Source of the DNA: Gnetum montanum
Taxonomy: Eukaryota > Streptophyta > Gnetopsida > Gnetales > Gnetaceae
NCBI GenBank assembly: GCA_015680685.1
Contig: MNCI01029492.1
Coordinates: 188,147-252,146 of the forward strand
Direction: 5' to 3'
DNA: 64,000 nucleotides
Position 1 is the first letter of the stretch. Every line of letters starts with the position of its first letter. A program made the translations under genes and the position numbers. The notes below the pieces were generated by a model. The model did no database searches. It was given only the letters and a program-made list of their open reading frames with translations, and was not told the origin of the DNA. Shown here in pieces: positions 32,803 through 45,680 of the stretch.

Positions 32803-35640
32803 ATGGCACCAAAAGGAAAGCACCTGTAGGAGGGAGGACCATCCCAATCGAGGGATAAACAACTAAGAACTGGAAGGGGCTAAGAATAGCCCTAGGAGTA
32901 TGCAACTAAAACCCATGCAATGGGACCTCTTCGGGAGGAACTTGAAGTGGAATCTGTTAGTCAAATTCCCAAAGTGTGCAATAGAATAGTTCCATCGAGA
33001 GGAGGCACCAAAGTCAAGACCAAACCTTGAGGTCACCTTGATGAAGGCATGCCTCAAGCAAATTGCATCCAAGGAGTCAAAAATCTATGCTTTAGGAGCT
33101 AAACTTTGGATCCTTCTTGGATTTTTCTTCTCTAGAAGTCAAAGCTCAACTATAGAACTCTCCCATGTGACCCATCATCACTTCCAGTGGGAAGTGGTAC
33201 ATGGGAGAGACATACAATTTTTGGATCAATAGATGAGCCAGTTCCATGGTCAAAATCAAGGACATATCTATGTCCTACTTGGTGAAAGTAATCTCTAAGG
33301 ACCTTGGGTTGCTTGAAATTGGAGCAACTTTAGCTACAATTTTGACATAGGCAAATCCAAGTGTCAAGAAATAACTGGCATAGTGGTGTTATGGAGTGTA
33401 CTGCAAGGAGTTTTGTGCATTCACCATATGCAAAATGAACACATGTCAAAATTATAGCCTTTCACCACAATCCAACGATGAGGCCCAAAAAATTCATAGT
33501 CTTCTTTGCCTATGCATGCGTCTTTCAAAGAAAAAGATTCCCTGTTAATCTTGCATAGCTAATCTATCTTAAGATAGAGAAGTGCTTTAAGGAGAATGAA
33601 TGTCAAAGGAAGGCACTCCCCTTTCCATGGCTCATCAAAAAATTGTGCAAAAGGAAAGGCATAGACTACTACGCCAATGATGCAATTTATCATGCTCCAA
33701 TTGCTTCTTAGGAAAAGATGATGAAGGATAAAGTGCCTGTGAAGGTGGTCTAGGAAGAGAAGCAAAAACCACGACCTCCATCACACACATGAAACAATGC
33801 TAGAGTTTTATGCTACCATTGAGCACATGCATGAAGTTTGTGAGTAGCTTTTGCAATAGCAGCAATAGCAGGCAAGAATGAGTGGTGGTGATCCATTTGT
33901 GTATCAACCAACCATGAGCCACGTCAACGAGTTTTCTTGAGTTATAATCTAGATGAAGTATGGGGTGCCAATATTTTCTGCCAACAAATGTAGGTGCTTG
34001 CAAGGTATCTCTCTTACAGTAGCAGTAATCCTCAGAAATCTCTAGGAATGTTGCTACCATTTTGGTGCATTTGGGGGAGGGTGGGGAGGTAACTATCTTG
34101 GTGATGCAACACCAAGGGCAAGAGACAATGGCTAAAGTGGTTGCTAATAGAGTGGCTAAAGCACTTAATGCACCTACAACATTTATACTAGACATTTCTG
34201 CACTTAGAGATGTGCAAACGTCTACAAGCATTATCAGCCATAGATTAAGTGTAGCTTAGCATGAGGAATTGCTAGATCGACTAGTGGAAATTGGGCAACC
34301 AATTTTAGATGTCTTTGATCTTTCAAAAACCATCACTACTATCCAATCAAAGTTGCTCATGGTAAGAGGTAGATGCATCATCATGGAGGAGCAACTTGAA
34401 ATAGCTAGAGTAAAAAACCAACACTTGGCTGTAAAAGTTGCTAAACTTAGAGCTTGCCTCACTAATCCTATGCTACTCAACCAAGTAATCATGTAAGATT
34501 AAGCTTTTCAACAGCTTCAAAAAAACTGAAAGAGGCTAAGTATGTAAAGGAGTCAATGGTCTTTGACCAGTCCTTGGCCAATGGTAGAATGTACAACATT
34601 TAGAAGGACTTGGTCTAGACTCACTAGGAGAATGAGGCCTTGACAGTAGAAAATCATTGCCTATAGAATGTTGATGCACAAAAATAAAAAATGTTTAAAT
34701 TCATCCATCAATAATAGGAATAGCTTACTAGGGTGAACACTAAATTAAGGAGGTTGGCAATAGAAAATAAAAATCTCTCGATGGAGGAGATCCATGCCTT
34801 GTGCCAGAAGTTTGCAAGAGAAATCATCGCCTAGAAAAATGAGGCCCTTAAGTTCAAAAAGGTGAAAATCATTATAGGGACCAAGTTGAATTAAAAAATA
34901 AATTAATGAAAAACACATCCAACTAGAAAATGCAAAAGTTAATGAGGTCCTAAAGTACTTCCACCAAAGAGGCGATGTTTGGCAGCCTATCCTTGTTGTG
35001 CTGAATAAGTACAACAAAGCAAAAATTTGCATGAAGGAGTTGTAGATTGAGGAAATGATTAAATACATGGAGCTTGCCAACCTTTGGTAAGTAAGCCTAG
35101 CAATGTTGACTATTGGAAGGTCATGATTAGAGTTGGAAAGGTAAGTGGCCAGCTTGTACTTATTGTACAAGGTAGAGTTCAAAACCCATAAAGAGACTAA
35201 GCAAAAGCTTGAGGTTGCAAATGTTGAACTCAATGTTCTTACAGAGAACTTCACTGATTAAAGATCAATAGCTGAGAACCTAGCCAAGAGAATGAATGAC
35301 TACCAGGAGTTGTAGAATGCACTAACAGAATTTGACATTGAATGTAAATAGTTCGCTACCTAGTTCATCAGTGTGAAGGAGTTGTTCCTTACAATACCTT
35401 GTCCATAGGATATTTTCATTTTAGCCCACATTGGTGATGCAATGTGGACTATGAATGATCTCTATAGTAAGGAGAAGAAGATGAAGGCATTTTTGGGCAC
35501 CTGGCATGTTCCACTAGGAGTTGCAGCTATAGTAGGCCAACCACAACCACTGTCTCAATAACCATATGTGGCCAAAGTAGGAGAAGATCCTTCAGAACCT
35601 CAGGAACCTACATTGCCTAGGACCATATGATTTTCTTCCT
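32803..35640 (+). pseudogene. E4 ORF3, Athila-type downstream ORF (longest copy, degenerate)
   Basis: M-A-P-K-G-K-H opens at 32803. E-E-L-E-V-E, then L-M-K-A-C-L-K-Q-I (clean piece 33038-33232), then near 33565-33700 I-E-K-C-F-K-E-N, F-P-W-L-I-K-K-L-C-K and Y-Y-A-N-D-A correspond to E1 and E7. From about 34060 the remnants (34062-34259, 34269-34496) look coiled-coil rich: M-E-E-Q-L-E-I-A-R, V-K-V-A-K-L. About 950 codons can be traced with frameshifts. The N-terminal half resembles the plant transposon protein family (L-x-F-P-x-L-I-x-x-L-C signature). Role unknown; a structural or envelope-position protein is possible. Confidence 0.65.
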
Positions 35641-35867
35641 TTTCCTCATGTTGTCAAAGGAGTATGTCGCCATTTTATCATGGTGTTCAATTTTGTTATC
35701 TTGAACATCAATTTTTGTAATGATTGTAAATATATAGACTTAGGCATTTAGTTTTTATTGTATTTGTCTTTTTGTCTATCAAAAGTTAGTCAATAATCCC
35801 ATACCTTCTTAAAATTTTGTGAAGAACTTGTTCCTCCTTTATTCACATGAGGACAAGTTTTCATTCA

Positions 35868-36748
35868 GTCATGGGGGTATAATAAAACATGTCATTGGGC
35901 CACATTGATGGGAAGCCATCAACATAATCTTGATGGAATCCCATCAATGTGATCCCATCAACATAGGGTTTACTATGTTGATGTCTACCCATCGACGTGG
36001 CATCCTGCCATTGCCTATAAATGTGTGCTTACTATCACATTTATGACAACCTTTCCAGTACTTGGAGTGAAGCTCTTGCAGTTTTTTCTTTTGAAAGTTA
36101 GAATATTTTCCATGTGCCCATAGTAGGAGTCAAAGGAGTGTATGGATCTTTATTTGAGCATTGACATATCTGAGCACCTTGGTGTGAATGACAATAAAGA
36201 TAAGCTTTTCTGATCAAACCTTGCAACACTTGGAAAATATTAATGTTTCCTTATGCATTTATTATCTATGCACTTTAGTTTACTAAATTCTAATTAAGTA
36301 ATTAATATTAATTAAATAACAATCATAAGTACGATCACTGTGAGCATACGTTAACTCTTGGTAATCCTAGTAGTGCCTAATGCCTTGTAGCCTAGTAGGG
36401 TTGCAACATGTTCAGGATGTGTATGAAAAGTGGGAGTAAATGCTTATGATAGGATTAGTTAAGTGTTTTTTAGGTATTAGATTAATTAAATATTAAATTT
36501 ACTTTATTTTCAGCACTTAGGTGATTAAACAATGAAACATAAAATGATAAAAATTAGATGCCTCAGTTACACTTAATCATATGCCTGCACCTCACACGTC
36601 AAACAAAGAAGACAATGATCATGATTATTAGATTCACTTCCTAGACCTAGTGTACTTGGGAAGCTAAAGTCTATGGAATTCAACTAAATTGCTTAGTGAA
36701 TGGTAGTGATTCGTATGGTTGGGCGTAGGGTATACTCACTACTCATTA
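35868..36748 (+). mobile_element. E4 polypurine tract and 3' LTR
   Basis: GTCATGGGGGTA ends at 35879. The LTR starts TAATAAAACATG, where TGATGA has become TAATAA by G-to-A change, and ends ACTCATTA at 36748 (869 bp). Type II U3 has several CATCAATG/TTGATG repeats, and TATA GCCTATAAATG is near 36016. Confidence 0.8.
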
Positions 36749-37471
36749 ATAGTGAAGTAGAAACCTTTATTTATTAGCACATTGTCTAATCATCTTTACA
36801 CATGTCCAAACCATCTAAGATGCCAGTCTTGTAGCTTGTTTAAAATATAAGCTACTCCAAGCCTTTCTCTAATGTTTGTATTATGTAGTTTGTATTATGT
36901 AGTTTATCTTTTCTAGTAACATTCAATATCCATCAAAGCATTCGCATAAATTCAAACTCTTAATTTTTAAATATTTTACTCAACATCTATCTCATATTAT
37001 CAAACCTCAATGGCTTTTCTAACAATGTCTTCCTTTGCAAGTAACAAATTGCAAGAGAATTTCATAGTCAAACAAAACAAAATCACCTCATCACTTGCCT
37101 CAATTACTCTTTACCTAAGTTTTTCTTGTCAAAGGAATTTTAGATAAAAATGCCCAAATATAAAACATGGTTATTACAACAACCATAATTCAAGTGATAT
37201 ATGCCTCAATGAGATATAATGATAGATGTCTTAGTACACTCATTGACATTAAACCTAAGACTTGTAAGTATCAAGCCTTAAAGGCTTCTTTCCAACATGC
37301 ATGAAATTTCTAAATCTAATGTAAAAATTTGTGTACCTTCAAAATCCTCATATCTTAACATGTACATGCAACTTCCAAAGTAATACTATTACAATTGAAA
37401 TGCTCAATTAATTATTCATATGTAATGGTTTTGCAACAAGTCAATCCTTCATTCCTAAATTGGATGCAATG
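36749..37471. other. Spacer between E4 and E5
   Basis: It contains the RTE-type LINE fragment (36775-37000) and a short 14-bp duplication TTTGTATTATGTAG near 36880. 37010-37420 shows nothing I can assign. The last 45 bp (37424-37471) resemble sequence just beyond the E5 right end. Confidence 0.5.
36775..37000 (-). pseudogene. RTE-type LINE reverse transcriptase C-terminus (fragment)
   Basis: The minus strand reads N-V-T-R-K-D-K-L, a small gap, then I-R-E-R-L-G-V-A-Y-I, then L-R-W-F-G-H-V (36799-36816). R-K-D-K-I-R...I-R-x-K-x-G-V-A and R-W-F-G-H-V near the end of the polymerase are typical of plant RTE-clade non-LTR elements. Only this short piece remains; no ends are defined. Confidence 0.6.
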
Positions 37472-37592
37472 TGATGAATTGTATTTTGTCTAGCTTTGAT
37501 ATTAGATATCTGAAATCGAAGCCCTAATATTGGATACTTGGTATCGAGGGCTTAGAGGCAATATTGGATATTTGATGTCATCCCAATGACTA
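37472..37592 (+). mobile_element. E5 5' LTR remnant
   Basis: TGATGAATTGTATTTTGTC matches the 3' LTR start at 45693, and the type I U3 (TTGATATTAGATATCTGAAA) follows. At about 37592, after GACTATGTGCCCA, the sequence jumps to gag text shared with E1 near 4490 (CTTCATCCTGCATCAAGATG there). Confidence 0.8.
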
Positions 37593-39850
37593 TGTGCCCA
37601 ACTTCACCTTCATCCTACACTAGGATGAACAGATGCAGTGGTGGGACTTGGAGGACAATAATATGTTATCGCCCGATTGATCCATTCCTCTAATGCTCCA
37701 AAGCACTCTTATGAGGTTGGGCCTATAGGGACTTCATTCTAAATATGTTATGCATGATAGTAATGCTAGGGAGTACCATCGCACAAATGCATAACGTAAA
37801 AGGAATCAATAACAAGAGAAGCATTATGAAAGTGCAAAGGGAAAATGGTCCAATGGCTTCTCATTCTTGGTGTTCAAAAGAGATGGTGAGGACTTCTTTG
37901 AGGGCTCTCAATTTAATGACACTCCTCTCTTTGACTTCGACCAAGAAGGCCAAAACTAGAACCTATAGTCTACTATCCACAATCTTGACTCTAGCAAGAA
38001 GGGATCCCATGATTAAAAGGGATCTGAGGAGTAGGATCATGGTAGGGATGAGGATAAGCATCATGATCATGATCATGGTTGTGACCATTGAAGAGGGGGT
38101 AGTAGGCATTGTGGTGGTGCTAGTCCTCCTTTCTCTTCACCTTCATCATCATCATCTTTCTCTTTTGGCTATGAACACAATCGCAAAGGGTATGATCATG
38201 ATGGAGATGATTGATGGAAGCAAAATGATCATAGGGCCCATCAGGAAAGTTAAGATCAAGAATGCAGGCATTCAAGGGAGGTCTATCATCACAAAAGTAG
38301 GGCTAGTAGAGGACATCATAGGCACCATGGCCACCATAGAGGCCACAGTTATGATGAGCCTTTTCTTACCACTCGAAGCATGCTAAACACTACAAAGGCA
38401 GTGAAAATTCCCATAAGGCACGTAAAAGATAGTTGAATTAAGAGGCTAGACATAAACAATATTCCCAAGTTTGAAGGGAGATATAACTCAGATCCATAGA
38501 ACCATCTTTAGGCCTTTCATGATGCATGTGCCTTGCAAAATGTGCAGAATGATTGGAAAAAGCTTAAGCTATTCCCAAGGACACTTATTAAGGAAGTAGA
38601 AAGTTAGTACTGGTCTCTAGAACCAAAATCCATCAGATGGTGGAGTATAATGCTTGAACTATTCAATGAAAAATATTAGATGTACTCCCAAGCGTCCAAC
38701 ATGAGAAGGTAGATCCAAGGATGGAAACAAGGGATGCATGAACCCTTAGACATATCTATGGGCTGATATTATTCTCTATTGCATAGATGTCCTAGTCATG
38801 GTTATTCTCAATAGGAACAACTTCGTCATATCATAGATGGGCTCCAATCAAAAACAAGGGAAATCTTAAAGTCTATGCCCAAGGATGATTGTCAAAACTA
38901 AGAGCCCATCAAATTTAAAGGCTGATTGAGTAGGTAGCAAAGTAAGAAGGTGGGTTAAGAAAACAAGATAGTGCAAAAGAATATAATAGGGGCCCTTTCA
39001 TTAGAAAGAGGATGGTTGGCTTTTGTGATAGTGAGAAGGAGTCATCACTTGATGAGGTGGTGAATAGAAAGACCTTGTAGATCTAAAAATCTATGTCTAA
39101 AATTTTAGCCAAGGTAGATAAAATGTGAGATTCATTGGATGAAAAATTTCAAACTGCTCTAAAAATCATAGAAGAATAAAGAGAGCAAAGTAGTGGTCAT
39201 GACTATAGGAGGCAAAAAGAAGTTGAACATGCCTATCAAAGGGATATGGAAAAAGTTGCTACAGTAGAAGAAGTTGTGGAGATAGAATTAGATGATGATG
39301 ATGGGTGTGACATGTATCAATACGAACATCCAAAAGCATGTTTCCCTACCATGTCATACTTGCAGAAGTCTGGGGTATACACTCTAAATCCTAGACTAGC
39401 AAGAAGGCAAGCACCCAAAAGATTATCTTATCCTCAAGGAAATCCTAGGAAGTTCCACTAACAACAAACCTGCTATCCAAGTGGAGCTCCACCATAACCA
39501 TATGAGCAATACCAGTACTGGTAGCACCCATAGTCATGGGGGATGCCACCACCAAGGCAATAGTACCTTTATCAACAACTAGATCCATATGGGTACTATG
39601 TTCAGCAACCCATTTCTCTGTGTAACTCTTTCAATCACACCACCTTCTAACATCACTACTATCCTCCAGACTATTACAAAACTCATTCTCCATCCACTAT
39701 AGGGGAAACCCCATATCCACATCACCCTCCTCATGTTTTTGCATATGTTCCTCCACCCTCAACCTAGTTACTGCCTACTCCATCTATGCAAGGTGAAATT
39801 CCACCATAGTCACAACAATGTAATGCTACTAGGGCTATTAACTTATAGCT
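37593..39850 (+). pseudogene. E5 gag (degenerate)
   Basis: The His/Asp-rich segment (38050-38350: K-H-H-D-H-D-H, then H-H-R-H-H-G-H-H) precedes the core with N-N-I-P-K-F-E-G, F-P-R-T-L-I-K and H-I-I-D-G-L. The Cys/His motif C-D-M-Y-Q-Y-E-H-P-K-A-C-F is at 39306-39344. Many stops are at former CAG or TGG. A 213-codon open frame at 37745-38386 is out of the gag frame and only reflects CAT/GAT-rich coding. Confidence 0.7.
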
Positions 39851-39984
39851 GGCTTTCCAGCTGAATGGTTTGAAACTTAGATCTTAAAAATGACCATTCT
39901 TCCAACCCAACAATCCAACAACCCAAAAATGGCTGGTTTCCCTATCTCTCTATCTCCCTCTACATCTAATCCATTTGAGTCCCC

Positions 39985-42900
39985 TTCAAACTAAACACCT
40001 CCCAAAGTGCATATCATTATGTTAACCCATGTAGTAACTAATTGGATAAAGGTTAGCCACCTTCCCAAGAAACTATCTAATCTTGGAAGTCCTATTTACC
40101 TTCAAATCATTGGAAATGAGCCTTGTAAAGCTCTTCTGGATTTAGGTTCTAATGTTAATATGATTTTGCATGAGATGTATAAAGCTTGGAACATGCCTTC
40201 ACTCAAGAAGAGCAGCATTTGTCTTGAGTTGGTTGATCAATCCATCACTGTTCCCTTATGAGTAGTGGAAGCCATTGTGACTACTATTTGTGGGTGGTCC
40301 TATCAAGCTAATTTCTTGGTGATCCAAGTGAACAATTGCAAGGGGGACTTCCCAATCATCATGGGAAGGGCTTGGCCAAGCACTATTAATGCACAATTGA
40401 GGATCTAAAATCTTTCCCTCAAAATCTCTAAAGAAAATGCATTCAAAAAGATCTAGAGGAAGAGAGTTCCATGCATCACAAACAATGATAAAAGGTGCAA
40501 TTGTGTGCAAAAACTATAGGCTATTAATAATGTATCTATCAAAGAATGTAGTCAATGTGCTAATATATTTGAAATTCAAAAGTGCCTGTACACATTAGCC
40601 ATAAAGTAGGAGGATAGCTAGCAGTTGACAGCTAATCTTGCAAGTAGCACACTTTTCATGGAACCTACTAAGAGCCTAACATGTGCTTACATAGAAGACA
40701 TGGATAAATTGAAGCAAGTTCATCGACAACTCTCCATTGACAAAATTGATGATACTAATTGGAGAGAGTTGAAAATTCTTGAAAATTTTAAACAAGAGCC
40801 CCTTGATTTGACAACTCTACCTATTAGCATGGAATATACATTCTTGAAAATGGAAAGCTGGTAATAATCAATGTAAATCTTGCTCTTGAAGGGAAGGAGA
40901 TGTTGTTGACTATGATCAACAGATGGCCAACAACTTTTACTTGGTCATATCCTAAACTCACAGGGATTAATCCTAGGATATCCTAACATCATATCTACAC
41001 TAATCCAGCCATGAAGCCAAGGAGACAACCATAGAAATGGTTGAATCCAAAATTGAAATAGATTGTCAATGAGAAAATCAAATAACTCCTCAAGGTGGGG
41101 TTTCTCTATCTCATTGTAGATGGTGAGCGGGTTAGCCCAGTCATGATTGTTCCAAAGAAAGGTGGCAAGTGGCAAGTCTACATCAACTTCTGGCTATTGA
41201 ATATGGCAACATTCAAATATTACTTTCCATTGCCATTTATGGATCAGGTGTTGGACACCATTTCTAAACAATGCTATTATAGTTTTCTAGATTATTATAG
41301 TGGTTATAGCCAAATCCAAATCGCACTAGAGGGTTAAGCCAAAATCACATTCACGAGTTCCTAGGAGACTTTTGTGTATCAAAAGATGCCATTTGGCTTG
41401 TGTAATCCCCCTACCACATTCCAACACTTGGTCTTGAGTATTTTTGAGTAACAAATTGGTAGTGGGGTTAAAGTCTTCATGGATGACTTCTACACTTATG
41501 GGGCTATATTTGAGCAAGCCCTAAACCATCATGAGCAAGTGCTCAAAGGATGCATGAGGACCAATCTTTGAGTTAATTGGTAGAAGAGCCATCTGATGGT
41601 CCAGAAGAGCATTGTGTTAGGGGACAAAATTTCAGAAGTAGGAATTGAGGTTGACCCTCAAAAGATTAGGGTCATCTAAGGAATTACCCATCAACTAGAA
41701 ATTGTAAAAGATGTTTGATCATTCCTTGGCCACACTAGCTACTGTCGATGATTCATAAAGAATTTCTCTAAGATTGTAAAATCATTGTTCGAGATAATAA
41801 AAAAATATGCTTCATTTGTTTGGACCAAGGAATGTGAAAGTGCATTCTAACAGCTAAAGGAGAAACTTGTAGAAACTCTAATTCTATAGGCACTAGACTA
41901 ATCTAAACTATTTCATGTTATGATGGATGCATCAAATTATGCCTTGGGGATTGTGCTTACATAATTAGATGACAAGAAACATCCATATTATATCCACTAC
42001 GTAAGCTAAAGCATTGTGGGTGCACGACTAAACTACACCACCATAGAAAAAGAATTGATGGCAATGGTGTTTGCTTTGGAAAAGTTTAGGCACTATGTGC
42101 TTAGGTACAAAGTGTTTGTGCACATGGACCACAATGCAATTCACTTCTTGATGGATAAATGAATGATGAACCCCTGTCTCATACAATGGTTGGTGATCTT
42201 ATAGGAGTTTGATCTTACAATGGTAGATCGAAAGGAAACTAAGAATGTGGTCACTAACCACTTGTCTTAGTTGAGATGGGACAACAAAGAGGAGGAAAAC
42301 CTACTATCTGTTTAGTTTCCTAGGAACTCCTCTTTACTAGGGCTATAACTAAATAATTTCCCACTAAGCCTAAATGGTATGATGGCATTCTCACCTATCT
42401 TCTCACTCAAGAGATGTCACAAGAGCTAGACCATAGAAATAAACAATAGTTTCTTTACTAGGTAAAACATTTCATGGAGATCAACGAGCACCTCTACAAG
42501 GTGTGTGTCAATGGCCTACTTTGTTGGTGTGTTCTTGATGTTGAACAAAACTACATGTTCTCCAGGATTCTTATGAGGATCTTTGTGGAGACCACTATGC
42601 AGGGAGACGTACAACCATTAAGATCTTGATGGTAGGTTATTATTGGCCAACACTTTTTAGGGATGCTCATCAATTTGTTAGCTCTTATGAGTGTTTCCAA
42701 CGTGATGGTGGAATGATTGCTTAAATGGATGAATCTCAATAGTGGATTTAACCACTGGAACCCTATGACATCTAGGGCATTAACTTCATGGATCCCATCA
42801 TGTCAATGTCAAATGGAAAGGCATACATCATAGTCACTATTGACTATTGTATGAAATGGGTAGAAGCAACAATTGTCACTAATTGTACATCTTCTACTAT

Positions 42901-43724
42901 TGCTCAATTTGTACAAAAAATTGTTGTAAACAAGTTTGGTATGCCACGTGCATTAATTCTTAATAATGGAACCCACTTTACAAGCACTACCTTTCAAAAT
43001 CTCATGCAATGCTTGGGGGTTGAGCATAAATTAACAACACTTTATCATCCCCAAGCCAATAATCAAGGTGAGGTTACAAATAGGGAAATCACTAGGATCT
43101 TCACAAGAGCAGTTAGCAGATATAGGAGGGCTTGGAACATGAAACTCAATGATGCTCTTTGGGCCAATCACTCCACTTAGAAGCTCCCTATAGGCTACTG
43201 TCCCATGACCTAGTGTACAGAAAATTGCTAATTCTTTCTATTCAATTTGAGCTCCATACATTGTCAACAACATGTGATCTTGACCTTGACTTAAGTCTAG
43301 CACAAAAAGAAAGATTAATGAATCTCAACCTGCTAGATGAAAATTGATTGGTGGCCTTGTCATCTAACAAGTTGCACAAGGCATTCAACAAAAAGTGTCA
43401 TGACCTTAGAATTGGGAAAGTCAAATTTCAACCAAGAGATAAGGTCCTTACTAGAAGCCCACACATGTGCCACAATGAACCAAGTTTAAAATACTATGGA
43501 AAGGTCCTTATATTATTTCTAAAACCTTTCCTTCTGGGGCCATGATGATTTACAAACTTGAGAGCCCAAATAAGAAACAATTGGTTAACATGCAACAAAT
43601 CAAACCTTTCCATGAGCCTAAGTAAGCTAATACAACAAACATCTCATCAGATGGACAACCATGTTCAATCTTTCAAATCTCCTCCTTTCAACTTAATCAT
43701 GGGGGAGATGGTCATCCATGCTAA
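39985..43724 (+). pseudogene. E5 pol: protease, RT, RNase H, integrase (degenerate)
   Basis: Protease: C-K-A-L-L-D-L-G-S-N-V-N-M-I (D-L-G 40139-40147) and I-I-M-G-R-A-W-P-S. RT about 41080-41760: G-G-K-W-Q-V-Y-I, F-P-L-P-F-M-D-Q-V-L, Y-S-G-Y-S-Q-I-Q-I, F-M-D-D at 41476-41487. RNase H 41914-42270: M-D-A-S-N-Y-A-L-G, E-K-E-L, M-D-H-N-A. Integrase: I-D-Y-C-M-K-W (first Asp 42842-42844). The second catalytic Asp is replaced by Asn (L-I-L-N-N-G-T-H, 42962-42964), and Glu is present (43070-43072). The frame ends L-N-H-G-G-D-G-H-P-C, TAA 43722-43724. It is the clearest pol in the window, yet dead by stops and the Asp-to-Asn change. Confidence 0.85.
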
Positions 43725-45680
43725 TCATATAAGTGGCTTCTCAATTTTTCATCTTTTTGTTTTACACATCTCTATTTTACACACTGTTATTTTTACAACT
43801 TTTTGTTTTAAGCCTTCTTTATCTTACACCTTTTTGTTTTTACTTTATTAATTTTTTCCAATATTTGTTTTACAACATCATTAGTACATTTTATTTTTCT
43901 TGGATATTTTACAATTTCTTGTATATTTTTCTTTATTTTGGTGTGATTTTCTTATTGTGTTCTAATAATAACGTGCCTTATTACCAATTGGGTACAGTAT
44001 GGTTTGCTTGATGTGGGCATGTACTATCTAGTTATTTGATTGTTGGTGTTTGGATTCTAGCTTTGAATTTTGTTACTGATAACAAAGACATGGTTTCTTT
44101 TTTATGAAATAAGTAATGAGTCCACATCATCCACCCATCCACAAACTCTATGGTGTTTCTGGTTCTAGAAGTGTGAGGTCTCTTTTCATTAATAAAACTT
44201 TAATGAACTTATGACCTTGGTAGTTTTGGACTTAAAAAGGATTCAAAGGTTTGAATAGGGTGTGACTTCAAGGGGACTCAATAATCTTTGTACTCTTCTA
44301 CTTACTTGGGTGCATGGGTGTTTTCATGGATTTCTTACCATTCTGTGTTGACCAATAATAAGAAGTTGAATAAGTCTTTGCATGGTGTAGTTCCCATTCA
44401 AAAAGAAAGAAAAAGAAAAAAAAAGCTATGGGAATTCAAAGCACACCCTTTAGACAAAATAAATGGGCTACAAGCATTGGTTATGAGACTAAAAAGACAT
44501 GTTACCCATGCTTGAAGGTCCCCTCTAACTAAGGACCTTCCTCACTTCCTGTTTCTCTTTTATTCTTAAATAAGGAATGGTGGTTGTTTTGTGGGAGCAC
44601 TCTTGTGTCTCAATGGGATGGATTAGTCTTAGAGTGGCGATGTGAAGTCACTAAACATGGTTGGTTTTAGTCTAGACTAAAGATGGATTTTATCAAGTCA
44701 TTTAACCACAAAATTCACAATAAACTTCATGTGACCTTAATCAAGAACTCCATTCCACTTTCTCTCTCTCATCCATCTATGCTTTCCATGTCTCACCTCA
44801 CTATTGGTCTTCATGTCCTTGTTCGATGTCTTGGTTTGATGTGTCGAAATTCTTAGGTAGTTTCTTTCAGGTTTTTGTACTTAACTTTCCATAACCATTA
44901 ATTACCCATGGGACCCATGGACTCCTTGGTTTAAGGATATGCAAAGGCAACAAAGGACATGTGCCTACTTTAGGGAAAATCCACTTGCATACCTTTTGGT
45001 TGGGTTAGTTAAGTTCTTTACCCTTAGGCATTCTCACAATTAAATCTTTTTGCATGTCCCATCGATGACATCCAATTGTGCACATCTTCACAACATTTTT
45101 TAGTGAAATCCTTTTTTTTATTATTGTGAATTCTTTAATCCTCTTCAAGCATTTCATCACATTTGGGCTTTTCAAAATTTAATAATGGACTACTTATCTA
45201 TTTCACCTCATTTTCAGTCTTCCCACTAACACTATTAAAAGAATCAATCCATCATAATCACAACCTGGCCAAGTGTAATTGTTGACGAGACAAGCTACCT
45301 AAAAGCTATACATTACACATTGCACACTAATCCATGATTTTGTTGTGATTGCAGTGGGAAGCATGGACTGGAAGTGGGACTATCTTTACCAAGGAATCAA
45401 TAGCATCATCATGCAGTGAGGCCCCTTCATGATTATTGAATCTTCTTCCTTGTTCTTTAGCTACTAGAGGAGTTGGATGTTAGTCTTGGCTAGGGTGTTC
45501 AATTCTATTGTCATGAACACTCAATTTTGTAAAAGAATGTAAATCTGTACACTTGGGCACTTAGAATCTGTTTGTTCCATTTGAGTTAGTTTGCTTGTCA
45601 GTCAATAATCCCATACCTTCCCAATATTTTGTAAGGGACTTGTTCCTCTTTTTATTTACTCAAGGACAAATTTTCATTCA
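43725..45680 (+). other. E5 3' noncoding region
   Basis: A T-rich stretch is followed by the conserved block 44455-44535 with AAGACATGTTACCCATGC at 44494-44511. The intron acceptor TTGTGATTGCAG (AG 45353-45354) remains, but the ORF3 start codon, ORF3 body, donor and promoter are deleted. Confidence 0.6.

Larger units (their letters stand above)
28163..36748 (+). mobile_element. E4: non-autonomous Athila-like element with gag and ORF3 but no pol
   Basis: The order is truncated 5' LTR, C-terminal half of gag, conserved polyprotein end (stop 29944-29946), 3' noncoding region with a solo-LTR insertion, internal promoter, leader intron, ORF3, polypurine tract and 3' LTR. No protease, RT or integrase is present. 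It is the only element with the complete promoter-intron-ORF3 module. Both LTRs carry U3 type II (CATCAATGTGATCC motifs). Confidence 0.8.

Noticed and set aside
36749-37471. Host gene in the E4-E5 spacer
   Set aside because: Only a minus-strand RTE-type LINE scrap is recognisable; no sustained frame.
37745-38386. 213-codon open frame
   Set aside because: Same situation as 4823-5338 in E5; no independent domain.
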